64,000 nt of DNA from contig NZ_CP178732.1 of assembly GCF_047324175.1 (NCBI RefSeq), positions 5,022,001-5,086,000 of the forward strand. The letters are read 5' to 3'. Positions 33,707 through 42,203 of the stretch are shown in pieces; the first letter of the stretch is position 1; every line of letters begins with the position of its first letter. Below the pieces are notes generated by a model, which saw only the letters and a list, made by a program, of their open reading frames with translations, ran no database searches and had not been told where the DNA came from. The DNA is from Acerihabitans sp015654925 (GTDB lineage: Bacteria; Pseudomonadota; Gammaproteobacteria; Enterobacterales; Enterobacteriaceae). The position numbers and the translations under genes are program-made.

Positions 33707-35280
33707 GGCCCGCCAACACCTGGACCCGCAGCGAACCCTGTTAAAGGGAGACCGCGCCGTCGGGCGCGGCAGGCCCGCCAACACCTGGACCCGCAGCGAA
33801 CCCTGTTAAAGGGAGACCGCGCCGCAGGACGCGGCAGGCCCGCCAACGTCCGAACCCGCAGCGAGCTCTGTTAAAGGGAGACCGTGCCGTAGGGGTCGAA
33901 GCGGCCATGGTTTTCCTGGCCGCCGGAGCACCCCTTGGCGCGGTAGGCCCGCCAACACCTGGACCCGCAGCGAACCCTGTTAAAGGGAGACCGCGCCGTC
34001 GGGCGCGGCAGGCCCGCCAACGTCCGAACCCGCAGCGAACCCTGTTAAAGGGAGACCGTGCCGTAGGGGTCGAAGCGGCCATGGTTTTCCTGGCCGCCGG
34101 AGCACCCCTTGGCGCGGTAGGCCCGCCAACACCTGGACCCACAGCGAACCCTGTTAAAGGGAGACCGCGCCGTAGGGCGCGGCAGGCCCGCCAACACCTG
34201 GACCCACAGCGAACCCCGTTAAAGGGAGACCGCGCCGTAGGGCGCGGCAGGCCCGCCAACACCTGGACCCGCAGCGAACCCTGTTAAAGGGAGACCGCGC
34301 CGTCGGGCGCGGCAGGCCCGCCAACACCTGGACCCGCAGCGAACCCTGTTAAAGGGAGACCGCGCCGCAGGACGCGGCAGGCCCGCCAACGTCCGAACCC
34401 GCAGCGAGCTCTGTTAAAGGGAGACCGTGCCGTAGGGGTCGAAGCGGCCATGGTTTTCCTGGCCGCCGGAGCACCCCTTGGCGCGGTAGGCCCGCCAACA
34501 CCTGGACCCGCAGCGAACCCTGTTAAAGGGAGACCGCGCCGTCGGGCGCGGCAGGCCCGCCAACGTCCGAACCCGCAGCGAACCCTGTTAAAGGGAGACC
34601 GTGCCGTAGGGGTCGAAGCGGCCATGGTTTTCCTGGCCGCCGGAGCACCCCTTGGCGCGGTAGGCCCGCCAACACCTGGACCCACAGCGAACCCTGTTAA
34701 AGGGAGACCGCGCCGTAGGGCGCGGCAGGCCCGCCAACACCTGGACCCACAGCGAACCCCGTTAAAGGGAGACCGCGCCGTAGGGCGCGGCAGGCCCGCC
34801 AACACCTGGACCCGCAGCGAACCCTGTTAAAGGGAGACCGTGCCGCAGGGCGCGGCAGGCCCGCCAACGTCCGAACCCGCAGCGAGCTCTGTTAAAGGGA
34901 GACCGTGCCGTAGGGGTCGAAGCGGCCATGGTTTTCCTGGCCGCCGGAGCACCCCTTGGCGCGGTAGGCCCGCCAACACCTGGACCCACAGCGAACCCTG
35001 TTAAAGGGAGACCGCGCCGTAGGGCGCGGCAGGCCCGCCAACACCTGGACCCGCAGCGAACCCTGTTAAAGGGAGAACGTGCCGCAGGGCGCGGCAGGCC
35101 CGCCAACGTCCGAACCCACAGCGAACCCTGTTAAAGGGAGACCGCGCCGCAGGGCGCGGCAGGCCCGCCAACACCTGGACCCGCAGCGAACCCTGTTAAA
35201 GGGAGACCGCGCCGCAGGGCGCGGCAGGCCCGCCAACACCCTAACCCGCAGCGAGCCAAGTTAAAGGGAGACCGCGCCTT
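33707..35280 (+). repeat. 21-unit tandem array of structured palindromic repeats
   Basis: Units start with GGCCCGCCAAC at 33707, 33772, 33837, 33946, 34011, 34120, 34185, 34250, 34315, 34380, 34489, 34554, 34663, 34728, 34793, 34858, 34967, 35032, 35097, 35162 and 35227. Sixteen step by 65 bp or less. Five (starting 33837, 34011, 34380, 34554, 34858) are 109 bp. Short units carry a hairpin CCGCGCC-N4-GGCGCGG. Long units carry a three-stem nested hairpin (ACCGTGCC/GGCGCGGT, AGGGGT/ACCCCT, GCGGCCA/TGGCCGC). All share CCCTGTTAAAGGG or a close variant. Two sub-types exist, ACACCTGG and ACGTCCGA; five of the six ACGTCCGA units have the long hairpin. Segment 33772-34314 is repeated exactly at 34315-34857. 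The array ends one base from the opgD stop codon. The open frames within are repeat artefacts. Confidence 0.95.
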
Positions 35281-36933
35281 TCAGCTCATCTGCCGATCGT
35301 CGATATATTTACGCTTATCCGCCGGCGGCGGAAAATACTGATACAACCACGTCTCGCTCAATACCTGCCCCTGGGTACGCAAAAACATCCGCAGCTCCAC
35401 CGGGTCCACCGAATCGCTATCCGGCGTCCAGTCAAACAGGATACGATAACCATCCATCGGCTCGACGAACAAAATCTCAATATTATCGATCTTACCGTGG
35501 GAAGGCGTAATCACCGGTTCGATCCCTTTGGGGGCGGCCGCCTTAATCTCGCCGCCGACAAAATCGATGGCGAAGCGGCGCGCCCATTTCTCCGGATAAT
35601 GCTCGCCCGGCGCCCAACCTTCCGGGAAACCGCCCATGCCGGTACGCGTGGCTTTGACCCGCGCCAGCGGACTGCTGACCGGCGGTTCGCCGCTCCAATA
35701 AAGACGGTAGCTATAGCTATACTCCTGCCCCGCCTGGATCGGCTCCGCGGGCTGCCAGAAGCAAACAATATTATCCAGGGTCTCGCCCGTGGTGGGAATT
35801 TCCAGCAAATTAACCGACCCCTTACCCCAGGCGCCGGTCGGCTCCACCCACAGACTCGGACGCTTATTGTACCAACCGATCACATCCTGATAATTATCAA
35901 AATCATGATCTAATTGCAGCAGGCCGAACCCCTTGGGATTCTCATCGACAAAGGCATTGAACTGCAACTTTTGCGGATTATTGAGCGGGCGGCATACCCA
36001 TTCGCCATTGCCGCGCCACATGGCCAGGCGGTCGGAGTCGTGGATTTGCGGATGGATAGTGTCGCAAGTGCGCCGCTCATTGGTGCCGCAGCTGAACATG
36101 CTGGTTATCGGCGTGATCCCGAGCTGCTTAATCGCCGTGCGCGCATGGATATGTTTTTCGATATCCATCACCACCCGTTCGGCTTCGCAATGAATGACAA
36201 ACCGGTAAGCGCCGGTGGCGCTGGGGCTATCGAGCAGCGCGTACAGGGTAAACGTCGTATCGGCGGGCTTGGGCTTGTCGAACCAGAACGCCACGAAATC
36301 GGGAAACTCCTCGCGCCGGTCGGTAAAGGTGTCGATGGCCAGCCCGCGGGCCGACAGACCATACTGGTAAGTATCATCCACCGCGCGAAAATAGCTGGCC
36401 CCGAGAAAGGACACCACATCGCGCCGGGTCAATTCCGGCGCTTTATTTACCTTGAACCCGGCAAAACCCAGGTTATCGCGCCCTTCCAATTGGGCGGTAT
36501 CCACCCCGGCGTTATGGTAATTGAACAATTCGGGCCGAAAATGGATTTCCTTCGCCGTATGGGCTTCGGGATCGACGGAGTACATGCGTACCCGCCGTTT
36601 GAACCCCATGCCCACATGGAACAGATGGACATCCAGCTGCCGCCCGTCCACATCATGCCAAAGCGAATGGCTGGCATCGTACTGGATATCGTTATAGGCC
36701 TGCGGCGTCAGTTCGGCGAGGGTCTTGGGCAATTCGGCCGGTGGGCCGCCAAAGGCTTGCCCCGCCAGATTGGCGGCCATGGTTTTCAGCGTGGAGAAAT
36801 CGAAAGCGCTCGCGCTGCCGTCGGCAACAGTGTCGGCGGCCAGGGCCGAGCGCATAAACAACGAGGCCATGGCAGGGGTGCCGCAGTAAGCGGCCAGCGC
36901 CAATGACGCCTTAATAAATGATCTTCGTTCCAT
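35281..36933 (-). CDS. opgD: OpgD, periplasmic glucan biosynthesis protein D
   Basis: 550-residue periplasmic protein (E. coli 551) that shapes the backbone of osmoregulated periplasmic glucans. A twin-arginine signal is visible (MERRSFIKASLALAAYCGTP), so it is exported folded. Body motifs match OpgD throughout: RRDVVSFLGASYFRAVDDTYQYGLSARGLAIDT, SMFSCGTNERRTCDTIHPQIHDSDRL, RTGMGGFPEGWAPGEHYPEKWARRFAIDFVGG and the C-terminal YQYFPPPADKRKYIDDR. The start at 36933 matches the family N-terminus. Its stop codon abuts the repeat array, which its transcript would enter in antisense orientation. Confidence 0.96.
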   Translation of the reverse strand: MERRSFIKASLALAAYCGTPAMASLFMRSALAADTVADGSASAFDFSTLKTMAANLAGQAFGGPPAELPKTLAELTPQAYNDIQYDASHSLWHDVDGRQLDVHLFHVGMGFKRRVRMYSVDPEAHTAKEIHFRPELFNYHNAGVDTAQLEGRDNLGFAGFKVNKAPELTRRDVVSFLGASYFRAVDDTYQYGLSARGLAIDTFTDRREEFPDFVAFWFDKPKPADTTFTLYALLDSPSATGAYRFVIHCEAERVVMDIEKHIHARTAIKQLGITPITSMFSCGTNERRTCDTIHPQIHDSDRLAMWRGNGEWVCRPLNNPQKLQFNAFVDENPKGFGLLQLDHDFDNYQDVIGWYNKRPSLWVEPTGAWGKGSVNLLEIPTTGETLDNIVCFWQPAEPIQAGQEYSYSYRLYWSGEPPVSSPLARVKATRTGMGGFPEGWAPGEHYPEKWARRFAIDFVGGEIKAAAPKGIEPVITPSHGKIDNIEILFVEPMDGYRILFDWTPDSDSVDPVELRMFLRTQGQVLSETWLYQYFPPPADKRKYIDDRQMS

Positions 36934-37316
36934 GCCGCAAAAGGTTCCTATGACTGGCAAAATTGTATCCGCGCGGAGCCGTTCGCCGGGTAGCGAGGCA
37001 CCGGACGTCGGACATGATATTCCAACGTGGCTCCATCGGAGTTCGAAATTTTCGACATCGGGCGGCGTTAATAATTCCCCCCAATACCGGTTACAGCCTC
37101 AATGAGTTTACGATAACCGCTATCAACTGCAACGGGATTAACACCCGCAACGCTGCGTGTGCCCCGCCCGCCGCGAGAAGCGCCCATAAACCATGGGCGC
37201 AGCGGTTCGCCGGGCATACGTTTTTCTTATCACGATAATGGCGTGGCGGGACTACCCCAGGATTTATTTCTGCATTATCCTGAATGTCCGCGTGATTTCA
37301 TTTATAGGCCAATAAC
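36934..37316. promoter_or_regulatory. opgD / acetyltransferase divergent region with hairpin
   Basis: A 383-bp space between divergent genes. It contains a perfect 8-bp inverted repeat, GCGCCCAT (37180-37187) and ATGGGCGC (37193-37200), with a 5-base loop, about 20 bp before a T-rich run (TTTTTCTT). No gene seen. The hairpin could attenuate transcription towards the acetyltransferase gene; this is inference. Confidence 0.4.
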
Positions 37317-37859
37317 GTGTCCACCCCCATCATCACCCTGACCGACGCCAACGAGGCGGATATGGCCGCCGTGCAGGACATCTATGCCTGGCATGTCCTG
37401 CACGGCATCGCCTCATTTGAAACCGAACCGCCAAGCCTTGAAGAAATGTGCCGGCGACGCAGCGCGGTCCTGGCCCACGGTCTGCCCTGGCTGGTGGCGA
37501 AGCTGGATGGCCGGGTAGCCGGCTATTGCTACCTGGGGTTATACCGCCCGCGCCATGCCTATCGTTTTACCGTGGAAGACTCGGTCTATATCCACCCGGA
37601 AATGGGCGGCCGCGGGCTGGGCTGCATGCTGCTGACCGAAGCGATAAACCGCGCCCAGGCCGACGGCCGGCGCCAGATGCTGGCGGTGATCGGCGACAGT
37701 GAAAACCACGCGTCCATCCGCCTGCATGAAAAACTCGGTTTCAGGCTAATCGGCACCCTATACGCCGTAGGGTTTAAACATGGCCGCTGGGTCGATACTT
37801 TATTGATGCAACGCCCGCTGGGCGCGGGCCAGGATACGTTACCCGCCGATAACCGGTAG
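37317..37859 (+). CDS. GNAT N-acetyltransferase, MnaT/phosphinothricin type
   Basis: 180-residue acetyltransferase from a GTG start. It has the phosphinothricin/methionine-sulfoximine acetyltransferase pattern: IYAWHVLHGIASFETEPPS at the N-terminus, RFTVEDSVYIHPEMGGRGLGCMLL (acetyl-CoA motif with the GxGxG-like loop) near residue 90, and IGDSENHASIRLHEKLGFRLIGTLYAVGFKHGRWVDTLLMQRPL at the end. E. coli MnaT (YncA) acylates amino acids such as methionine analogues. It diverges from opgD and is otherwise alone. Confidence 0.88.
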   Translation: MSTPIITLTDANEADMAAVQDIYAWHVLHGIASFETEPPSLEEMCRRRSAVLAHGLPWLVAKLDGRVAGYCYLGLYRPRHAYRFTVEDSVYIHPEMGGRGLGCMLLTEAINRAQADGRRQMLAVIGDSENHASIRLHEKLGFRLIGTLYAVGFKHGRWVDTLLMQRPLGAGQDTLPADNR

Positions 37860-37904
37860 TCTACGGCGGGGGCCCCTGACGCTCGCGGCCGTCGGCTCGC
37901 CGCC

Positions 37905-40355
37905 TTATTGCGCGGTATTATCCAGCAGACCCGGCGCTATCGCCGGCGGCGAGTTTTCAAAGATCATTTTCTGCGGGCTGGACAGCACGATGCCGGCGGC
38001 GCGCATCCGCTTAAGCATTTCAAACAGCAGATCGCTTTTGGTGGCGGCCACGATCCTGGGGGTGCTGACAAATCCCGTCACGCTAAGCACGATACCGCTG
38101 GGGCCAAGCTGGCTGAAGGTAACCGAAGGCGCGGGCGTCTCCTGGATCAACTCATTATCGCGATAGGTTTCAAGCAGCAGGTTGCGCACCTGTTCGGGAT
38201 CGATATCCAGCGGGAACGTCAGGGCGATGGTGGCCACGCCTTGGGCATTGCCCATGGTGGCGTTGCGCACATTCTGCGAAATAAACTGTGAATTAGGCAC
38301 GATGACGGTGGATCTGTCGCCCAGTTGAATCTCCGTCGCCCGGACGTTGATGCGCCGGATATCTCCTTCGACGCCGCTTATCGTGATCAAATCGCCCACT
38401 TTCACCGGCCGCTCAATCAGCAATATAATGCCGGAAATAAAGTTCTTCACGATCTCCTGCAAGCCAAAACCGATGCCCACCGACAGGGCGCTGACGATCC
38501 AGGCCAGGTTATTCCACTGAATGCCCAGAGTCGACAGCGTCAGCAGGGTGATCAAGACATATCCCAGATTGCTGAACAAGATCACCAGCGAGGCGCGCAT
38601 GCCGGGTTCCATCATGGTCTTGGGCAGGAAATCCTTATCCAGCCAACGCCTGGCCGAGCGCAGCACATAGATGCCAATCGCCAGGAAAATCAGGGCATTC
38701 ATCACGTGGGCCGGGACGATATTCAGCTTCTCCAGCCCTTTGCCCCCCCACATATCTATCGCCTTGTTCAACAGCGCCAGCGGGGTGGTGGAACCAAAGG
38801 TGCCGTTCAGCAACGCCACCGCCGCCAGCAGGATCAGCACCGTTTTGCCGATGGCCGAGAGCAGCGTCGAGGCCTGGCCCAAATGCCGGTCGTCAAGACC
38901 GAGCGAGTGCTTGATACGCTGGCCGACCAGGGTGGCGGGTGAAAACAGGCTGTCGGACAGATCCACCACCAGATGGATCAACAGGTACAGGCAGGACAGG
39001 ACAATCCCCACCCACACCAGTTCGTAGGTCAGGAACCGGGCCAGGGCGATATAGCCGATCAGCAGCGACAGCAGGATGGCGACGGCGGTAATGGTAATAC
39101 ACAGGTTGATCAGCCCGGCAATCGTGGTGCGGCCTTCCGGCTGCCCGCCTTCGGCCAAGAGTTTGCGCCGGGTACGGTTGGTGCGCAGCGGGCCGTAGCC
39201 GGCGGTCAGCGCCACCAACAGCGCCGAGAGGCCGTTGCCGAAAATAGTGGTGGCCACGCTGGTGCCCACCAGGTTGTTCATCTGCTCCACCGCGCCGAAA
39301 ATCAGGATGAACGAGGCCAGCATCGGCGGCAGGGGGCGCATCGCCAGCGCCACCGGGTCGGCAATGATCGGCAGGCGCCAGGAGGGACGTTTGATAGATA
39401 ACAACGCCCGCCCAAGCCCGGCTATCAGCGCCGAAAACAGGGTAAGCTTGAATATTTCAATGGTAAAATCCATTACCAGCTGCGATACGTCGGGATGACG
39501 AAGAATCAGCAGCAAGATAAACTGCGCCCCCAGCCCGACGCTGAACACCGTGACCAGCGCGCTGGCGCACGCCAGGAAGCTGCGCCGCAGGCGTCCTTCC
39601 GGCAAGATATTGATGCTGAACCATGCCAGCAGCCTGTCCAGCAGGCGGGAACCGAACGCCCATACCGCCACCGCCATGATCAACAGCGCGGCGGAACCGA
39701 AGCGCCACTCGGGTTCCCAGGCGGCCAGCCACGCCTCTTTGAGCTGTTCGCCGAAGTTATCCAGGCGCCGGGTATCCTCAGGAGCGGTATCGAACAGCGG
39801 CGACCAGAAGCTCGCCGTCAGGATACTGCCCGAGTTCAGCGCCATCTGCGTACGCAGCGCATTTCGGCGAATATCGACAATCTGCACCGACAAATTCACG
39901 GCGCCGGCGCTGATGGCCTTGGCATGTTCGAGCTGCCCGTCGATTAGCGCCTTGCTTTTGTTGAGGGCGTTACGTTGCTGAGCGACCACGGCGGTTTCAG
40001 GCATCGCCCCTTCGGCGGGCGGCGGGCCAAGGATATCCAGCTGCGCCTGGACCTGCGCCCGATCCGGCTGGATGGCGGCCACCAGCGCGTCGGCATCGGC
40101 GGCCAGTTGCAGCGTGGCGTCGTTTAACGCGCTCAGTTGATTATCATTAGTGGCGGCGGAAACGCGCTGTTTGATACTGTCGAGCTGTTTTTGCAGCTTG
40201 GGCAACTCAACGCTTGCCACCAGCTTGGGGGCCGCCGGCGCGTCGGCCGGCTTGGTATCGGCGGCAACGGATGCGGTAATGGGTGCAAACCCCGCCGCAA
40301 TGACAAACACCATCAATATGCAACGGTGCAAAAAAGTCCGAAAAAGGTTATGCAT
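37905..40355 (-). CDS. Large MscS-type mechanosensitive channel with DUF3772 domain
   Basis: 816-residue inner-membrane channel expected to release solutes on osmotic downshock. A Sec signal ends near ASVAA; ATG at 40355 is preferred to a TTG at 40379. The periplasmic N-terminal part (about 30-190) is DUF3772-like, with a coiled region LPKLQKQLDSIKQRVSA. Many membrane helices follow. The C-terminal MscS core near residues 600-780 includes ALSVGIGFGLQEIVKNFISGIILLIERPVKVGDLI and STVIVPNSQFISQNVRN. It is convergent with the acetyltransferase gene, 45 bp away. Confidence 0.9.
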   Translation of the reverse strand: MHNLFRTFLHRCILMVFVIAAGFAPITASVAADTKPADAPAAPKLVASVELPKLQKQLDSIKQRVSAATNDNQLSALNDATLQLAADADALVAAIQPDRAQVQAQLDILGPPPAEGAMPETAVVAQQRNALNKSKALIDGQLEHAKAISAGAVNLSVQIVDIRRNALRTQMALNSGSILTASFWSPLFDTAPEDTRRLDNFGEQLKEAWLAAWEPEWRFGSAALLIMAVAVWAFGSRLLDRLLAWFSINILPEGRLRRSFLACASALVTVFSVGLGAQFILLLILRHPDVSQLVMDFTIEIFKLTLFSALIAGLGRALLSIKRPSWRLPIIADPVALAMRPLPPMLASFILIFGAVEQMNNLVGTSVATTIFGNGLSALLVALTAGYGPLRTNRTRRKLLAEGGQPEGRTTIAGLINLCITITAVAILLSLLIGYIALARFLTYELVWVGIVLSCLYLLIHLVVDLSDSLFSPATLVGQRIKHSLGLDDRHLGQASTLLSAIGKTVLILLAAVALLNGTFGSTTPLALLNKAIDMWGGKGLEKLNIVPAHVMNALIFLAIGIYVLRSARRWLDKDFLPKTMMEPGMRASLVILFSNLGYVLITLLTLSTLGIQWNNLAWIVSALSVGIGFGLQEIVKNFISGIILLIERPVKVGDLITISGVEGDIRRINVRATEIQLGDRSTVIVPNSQFISQNVRNATMGNAQGVATIALTFPLDIDPEQVRNLLLETYRDNELIQETPAPSVTFSQLGPSGIVLSVTGFVSTPRIVAATKSDLLFEMLKRMRAAGIVLSSPQKMIFENSPPAIAPGLLDNTAQ

Positions 40356-40551
40356 AGGGTAAATTATTCCGAAAATCAACGATGCCGTGGCCGCTACGCC
40401 GGTTAGTCTGAATGGGACACTCTCGCTAGTTAAGTATCCAACAACTTAATTATCCAACAAATAATACACCGATTCCCATAAAACATGATGCCGATCCGCG
40501 TACCACTATAAAATGATTGTTTCTGGCTGACGAGCGCCGCGCAACTCGCCG

Positions 40552-40600
40552 TGGCAGCCCCGAGCTCAAATCGCTGCCAGCGCAAAACGGATGGTTTTTT
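40552..40600 (+). terminator. Hairpin followed by T7, possible attenuator
   Basis: TGGCAGC (40552-40558) and GCTGCCA (40573-40579) form a perfect 7-bp stem with a 14-base loop. A run of seven T residues begins about 14 bp later (40594). The gap between stem and T run weakens the case. It lies upstream of the small ORF and yjiN and reads in their direction. Confidence 0.35.
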
Positions 40601-40654
40601 TGTACTACAATTCATTCATCATAAAAGCCTTTAATAACCTATGAGGTCGTTATC

Positions 40655-40750
40655 ATGAGCCATTTTATTTTTCCGCCGCGGGCGATATCGTATGGCAAAT
40701 TACCGGCTAACGCGTTAAGACTTCTCTTGATCGCGCCGATACTGCGCTAG
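40655..40750 (+). CDS. 31-codon ORF upstream of yjiN
   Basis: Reading frame starting MSHFIFPPRAISYGK and ending in ...LLLIAPILR, 31 codons, with a good ribosome site (TGAGG, about seven bases before the ATG). It stops eight bases before the yjiN ATG, which has no Shine-Dalgarno sequence of its own. Coupled translation is plausible. The C-terminal half is hydrophobic. No homologue is recalled, and the frame could be chance. Confidence 0.4.
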   Translation: MSHFIFPPRAISYGKLPANALRLLLIAPILR

Positions 40751-40758
40751 CTGACCCA

Positions 40759-42039
40759 ATGACTAAACAAGCGGAACTGAAAAAAGTCAAACGCCTGGCC
40801 CTGCTGCTGCTAATCTGCGCGGCGGGGGTTTTTGTAGCGACCCTGTTTTTACCGCAGGGATTCTGGCGCGACGGAGTCAAAGCCATAGCCGAGGCCGCCA
40901 TGGTCGGCGCCATGGCCGACTGGTTCGCCGTTGTCGCCTTGTTCCGGCGGGTGCCGATTCCTTTTATCGCCGCCCATACCGCCATTATCCCCCGCAATAA
41001 GAATAAAATCGCCGATAATCTGGCAATCTTTGTGCAGGAAAAATTCCTCGATACGTCATCCATCGCCGGGCTGATACGCAAACACGATCCGGCGCTGACG
41101 ATTGCCAATTGGCTTACCGCGCCCGACAACGCCGACCGCCTGGGCGGCCATATTTTACAATTGATGCGCGGCTTTCTTGATTTTACCGATGACCGCCGCA
41201 TCCAGGGATTTATTCGTAACGCCCTGCATGCGGTCATCGATAAAATTGATTTATCCGCGTCCGTCGGCACTATCCTGGACAGCTTGACCAAAGATGGCCG
41301 ACATCAGGATTTGCTGGATGCGGCATTGCGCCAACTGATTAAACTGCTGAATAAGCCCGGTACCCGGGAGCTGATTTCCATACAGATTATCCAATGGCTT
41401 AAGCGGGAACATCCGCTTAAAGAGAAAATGCTGCCCACCGAATGGCTGGGCGAACACAGCGCTACGGCAGTGGCCAATGCGGTGAATTCGCTGCTGGATG
41501 AAATAGGTAAAGACCGCGGCCATGAATTGCGCCGGCGTTTCGATCGGCTGGCGGACAAACTGATCGACAGGCTTAAGCACGATCCCTCCACCGCGCGCAG
41601 GGCTGATGAAATCAAACATTACCTGAAAAACGACGATGTGCTGAATACCTATATCAGCGAATTATGGGGCGATTTGCGCCGCTGGTTAAAAGAGGACCTG
41701 GACCGCCCGGACTCGGTATTGCATGGGAAAGTGGCCGCCTCGGGGCGCTGGATGGGACAAACGCTGGCCCAGGATGCCGGCCTGCGCGCTTCGCTGAATC
41801 AACACCTGGAACAAGCGGCCAGCAAAATGGCGCCGGACTTCTCGGCGTTTCTTACCCAGCATATCAGCGATACGGTGAAAAGTTGGGATGCGCGGGATAT
41901 GTCGCGGCAGATCGAGTTAAATATCGGCAAGGATCTGCAATTTATCAGGATCAACGGTACCCTGGTGGGCGGATTTATCGGCCTGGCGCTCTATTTGCTG
42001 TCTCAACTACCCGCGATCTGGCGGCTATTATCGGCATAA
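40759..42039 (+). CDS. yjiN: YjiN, DUF445 inner-membrane protein
   Basis: 426-residue protein, the same length as E. coli YjiN, with one helix at each end (LALLLLICAAGVFVATLFLP and GGFIGLALYLLSQLPAIWRLL) and a large helical middle. Conserved stretches: AIAEAAMVGAMADWFAVVALFRRVPIP, HTAIIPRNKNKIADNL, LPTEWLGEHSATAVANAVNSLLD and HISDTVKSWDARDMSRQIELNIGKDLQFIRINGTLVGG. The function of this family is not established. It lacks an obvious ribosome site. Confidence 0.93.
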   Translation: MTKQAELKKVKRLALLLLICAAGVFVATLFLPQGFWRDGVKAIAEAAMVGAMADWFAVVALFRRVPIPFIAAHTAIIPRNKNKIADNLAIFVQEKFLDTSSIAGLIRKHDPALTIANWLTAPDNADRLGGHILQLMRGFLDFTDDRRIQGFIRNALHAVIDKIDLSASVGTILDSLTKDGRHQDLLDAALRQLIKLLNKPGTRELISIQIIQWLKREHPLKEKMLPTEWLGEHSATAVANAVNSLLDEIGKDRGHELRRRFDRLADKLIDRLKHDPSTARRADEIKHYLKNDDVLNTYISELWGDLRRWLKEDLDRPDSVLHGKVAASGRWMGQTLAQDAGLRASLNQHLEQAASKMAPDFSAFLTQHISDTVKSWDARDMSRQIELNIGKDLQFIRINGTLVGGFIGLALYLLSQLPAIWRLLSA

Positions 42040-42203
42040 ATAAAAGTTAAATAGATTTTTCAAATCAAGCAGATGCTTCTTCTCTACAACGATGTTTAAA
42101 TAATTGTTCATAACTGCACACTTTCCTTTCCATTATTTTGGCGAACTATCGCCTATCTGGCAGTTTTGACTTTATTAATAAATAAATTAGTGGAGATGAC
42201 ATA

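Noticed and set aside
33741..35264. Several 60-173-residue reading frames on both strands of the repeat array
   Set aside because: They arise because 65 + 109 bp is a multiple of three and the units contain few stops. The products are Pro/Arg/Gly-rich repeats with no ribosome sites, and both strands are equally open.
33707..35280. CRISPR array
   Set aside because: The entire 65- or 109-bp unit is conserved; there are no short repeats separated by unique spacers and no cas genes.
35914..36906. 330-residue frame antisense to opgD
   Set aside because: Shadow of opgD, which is confirmed by near full-length match to the family.
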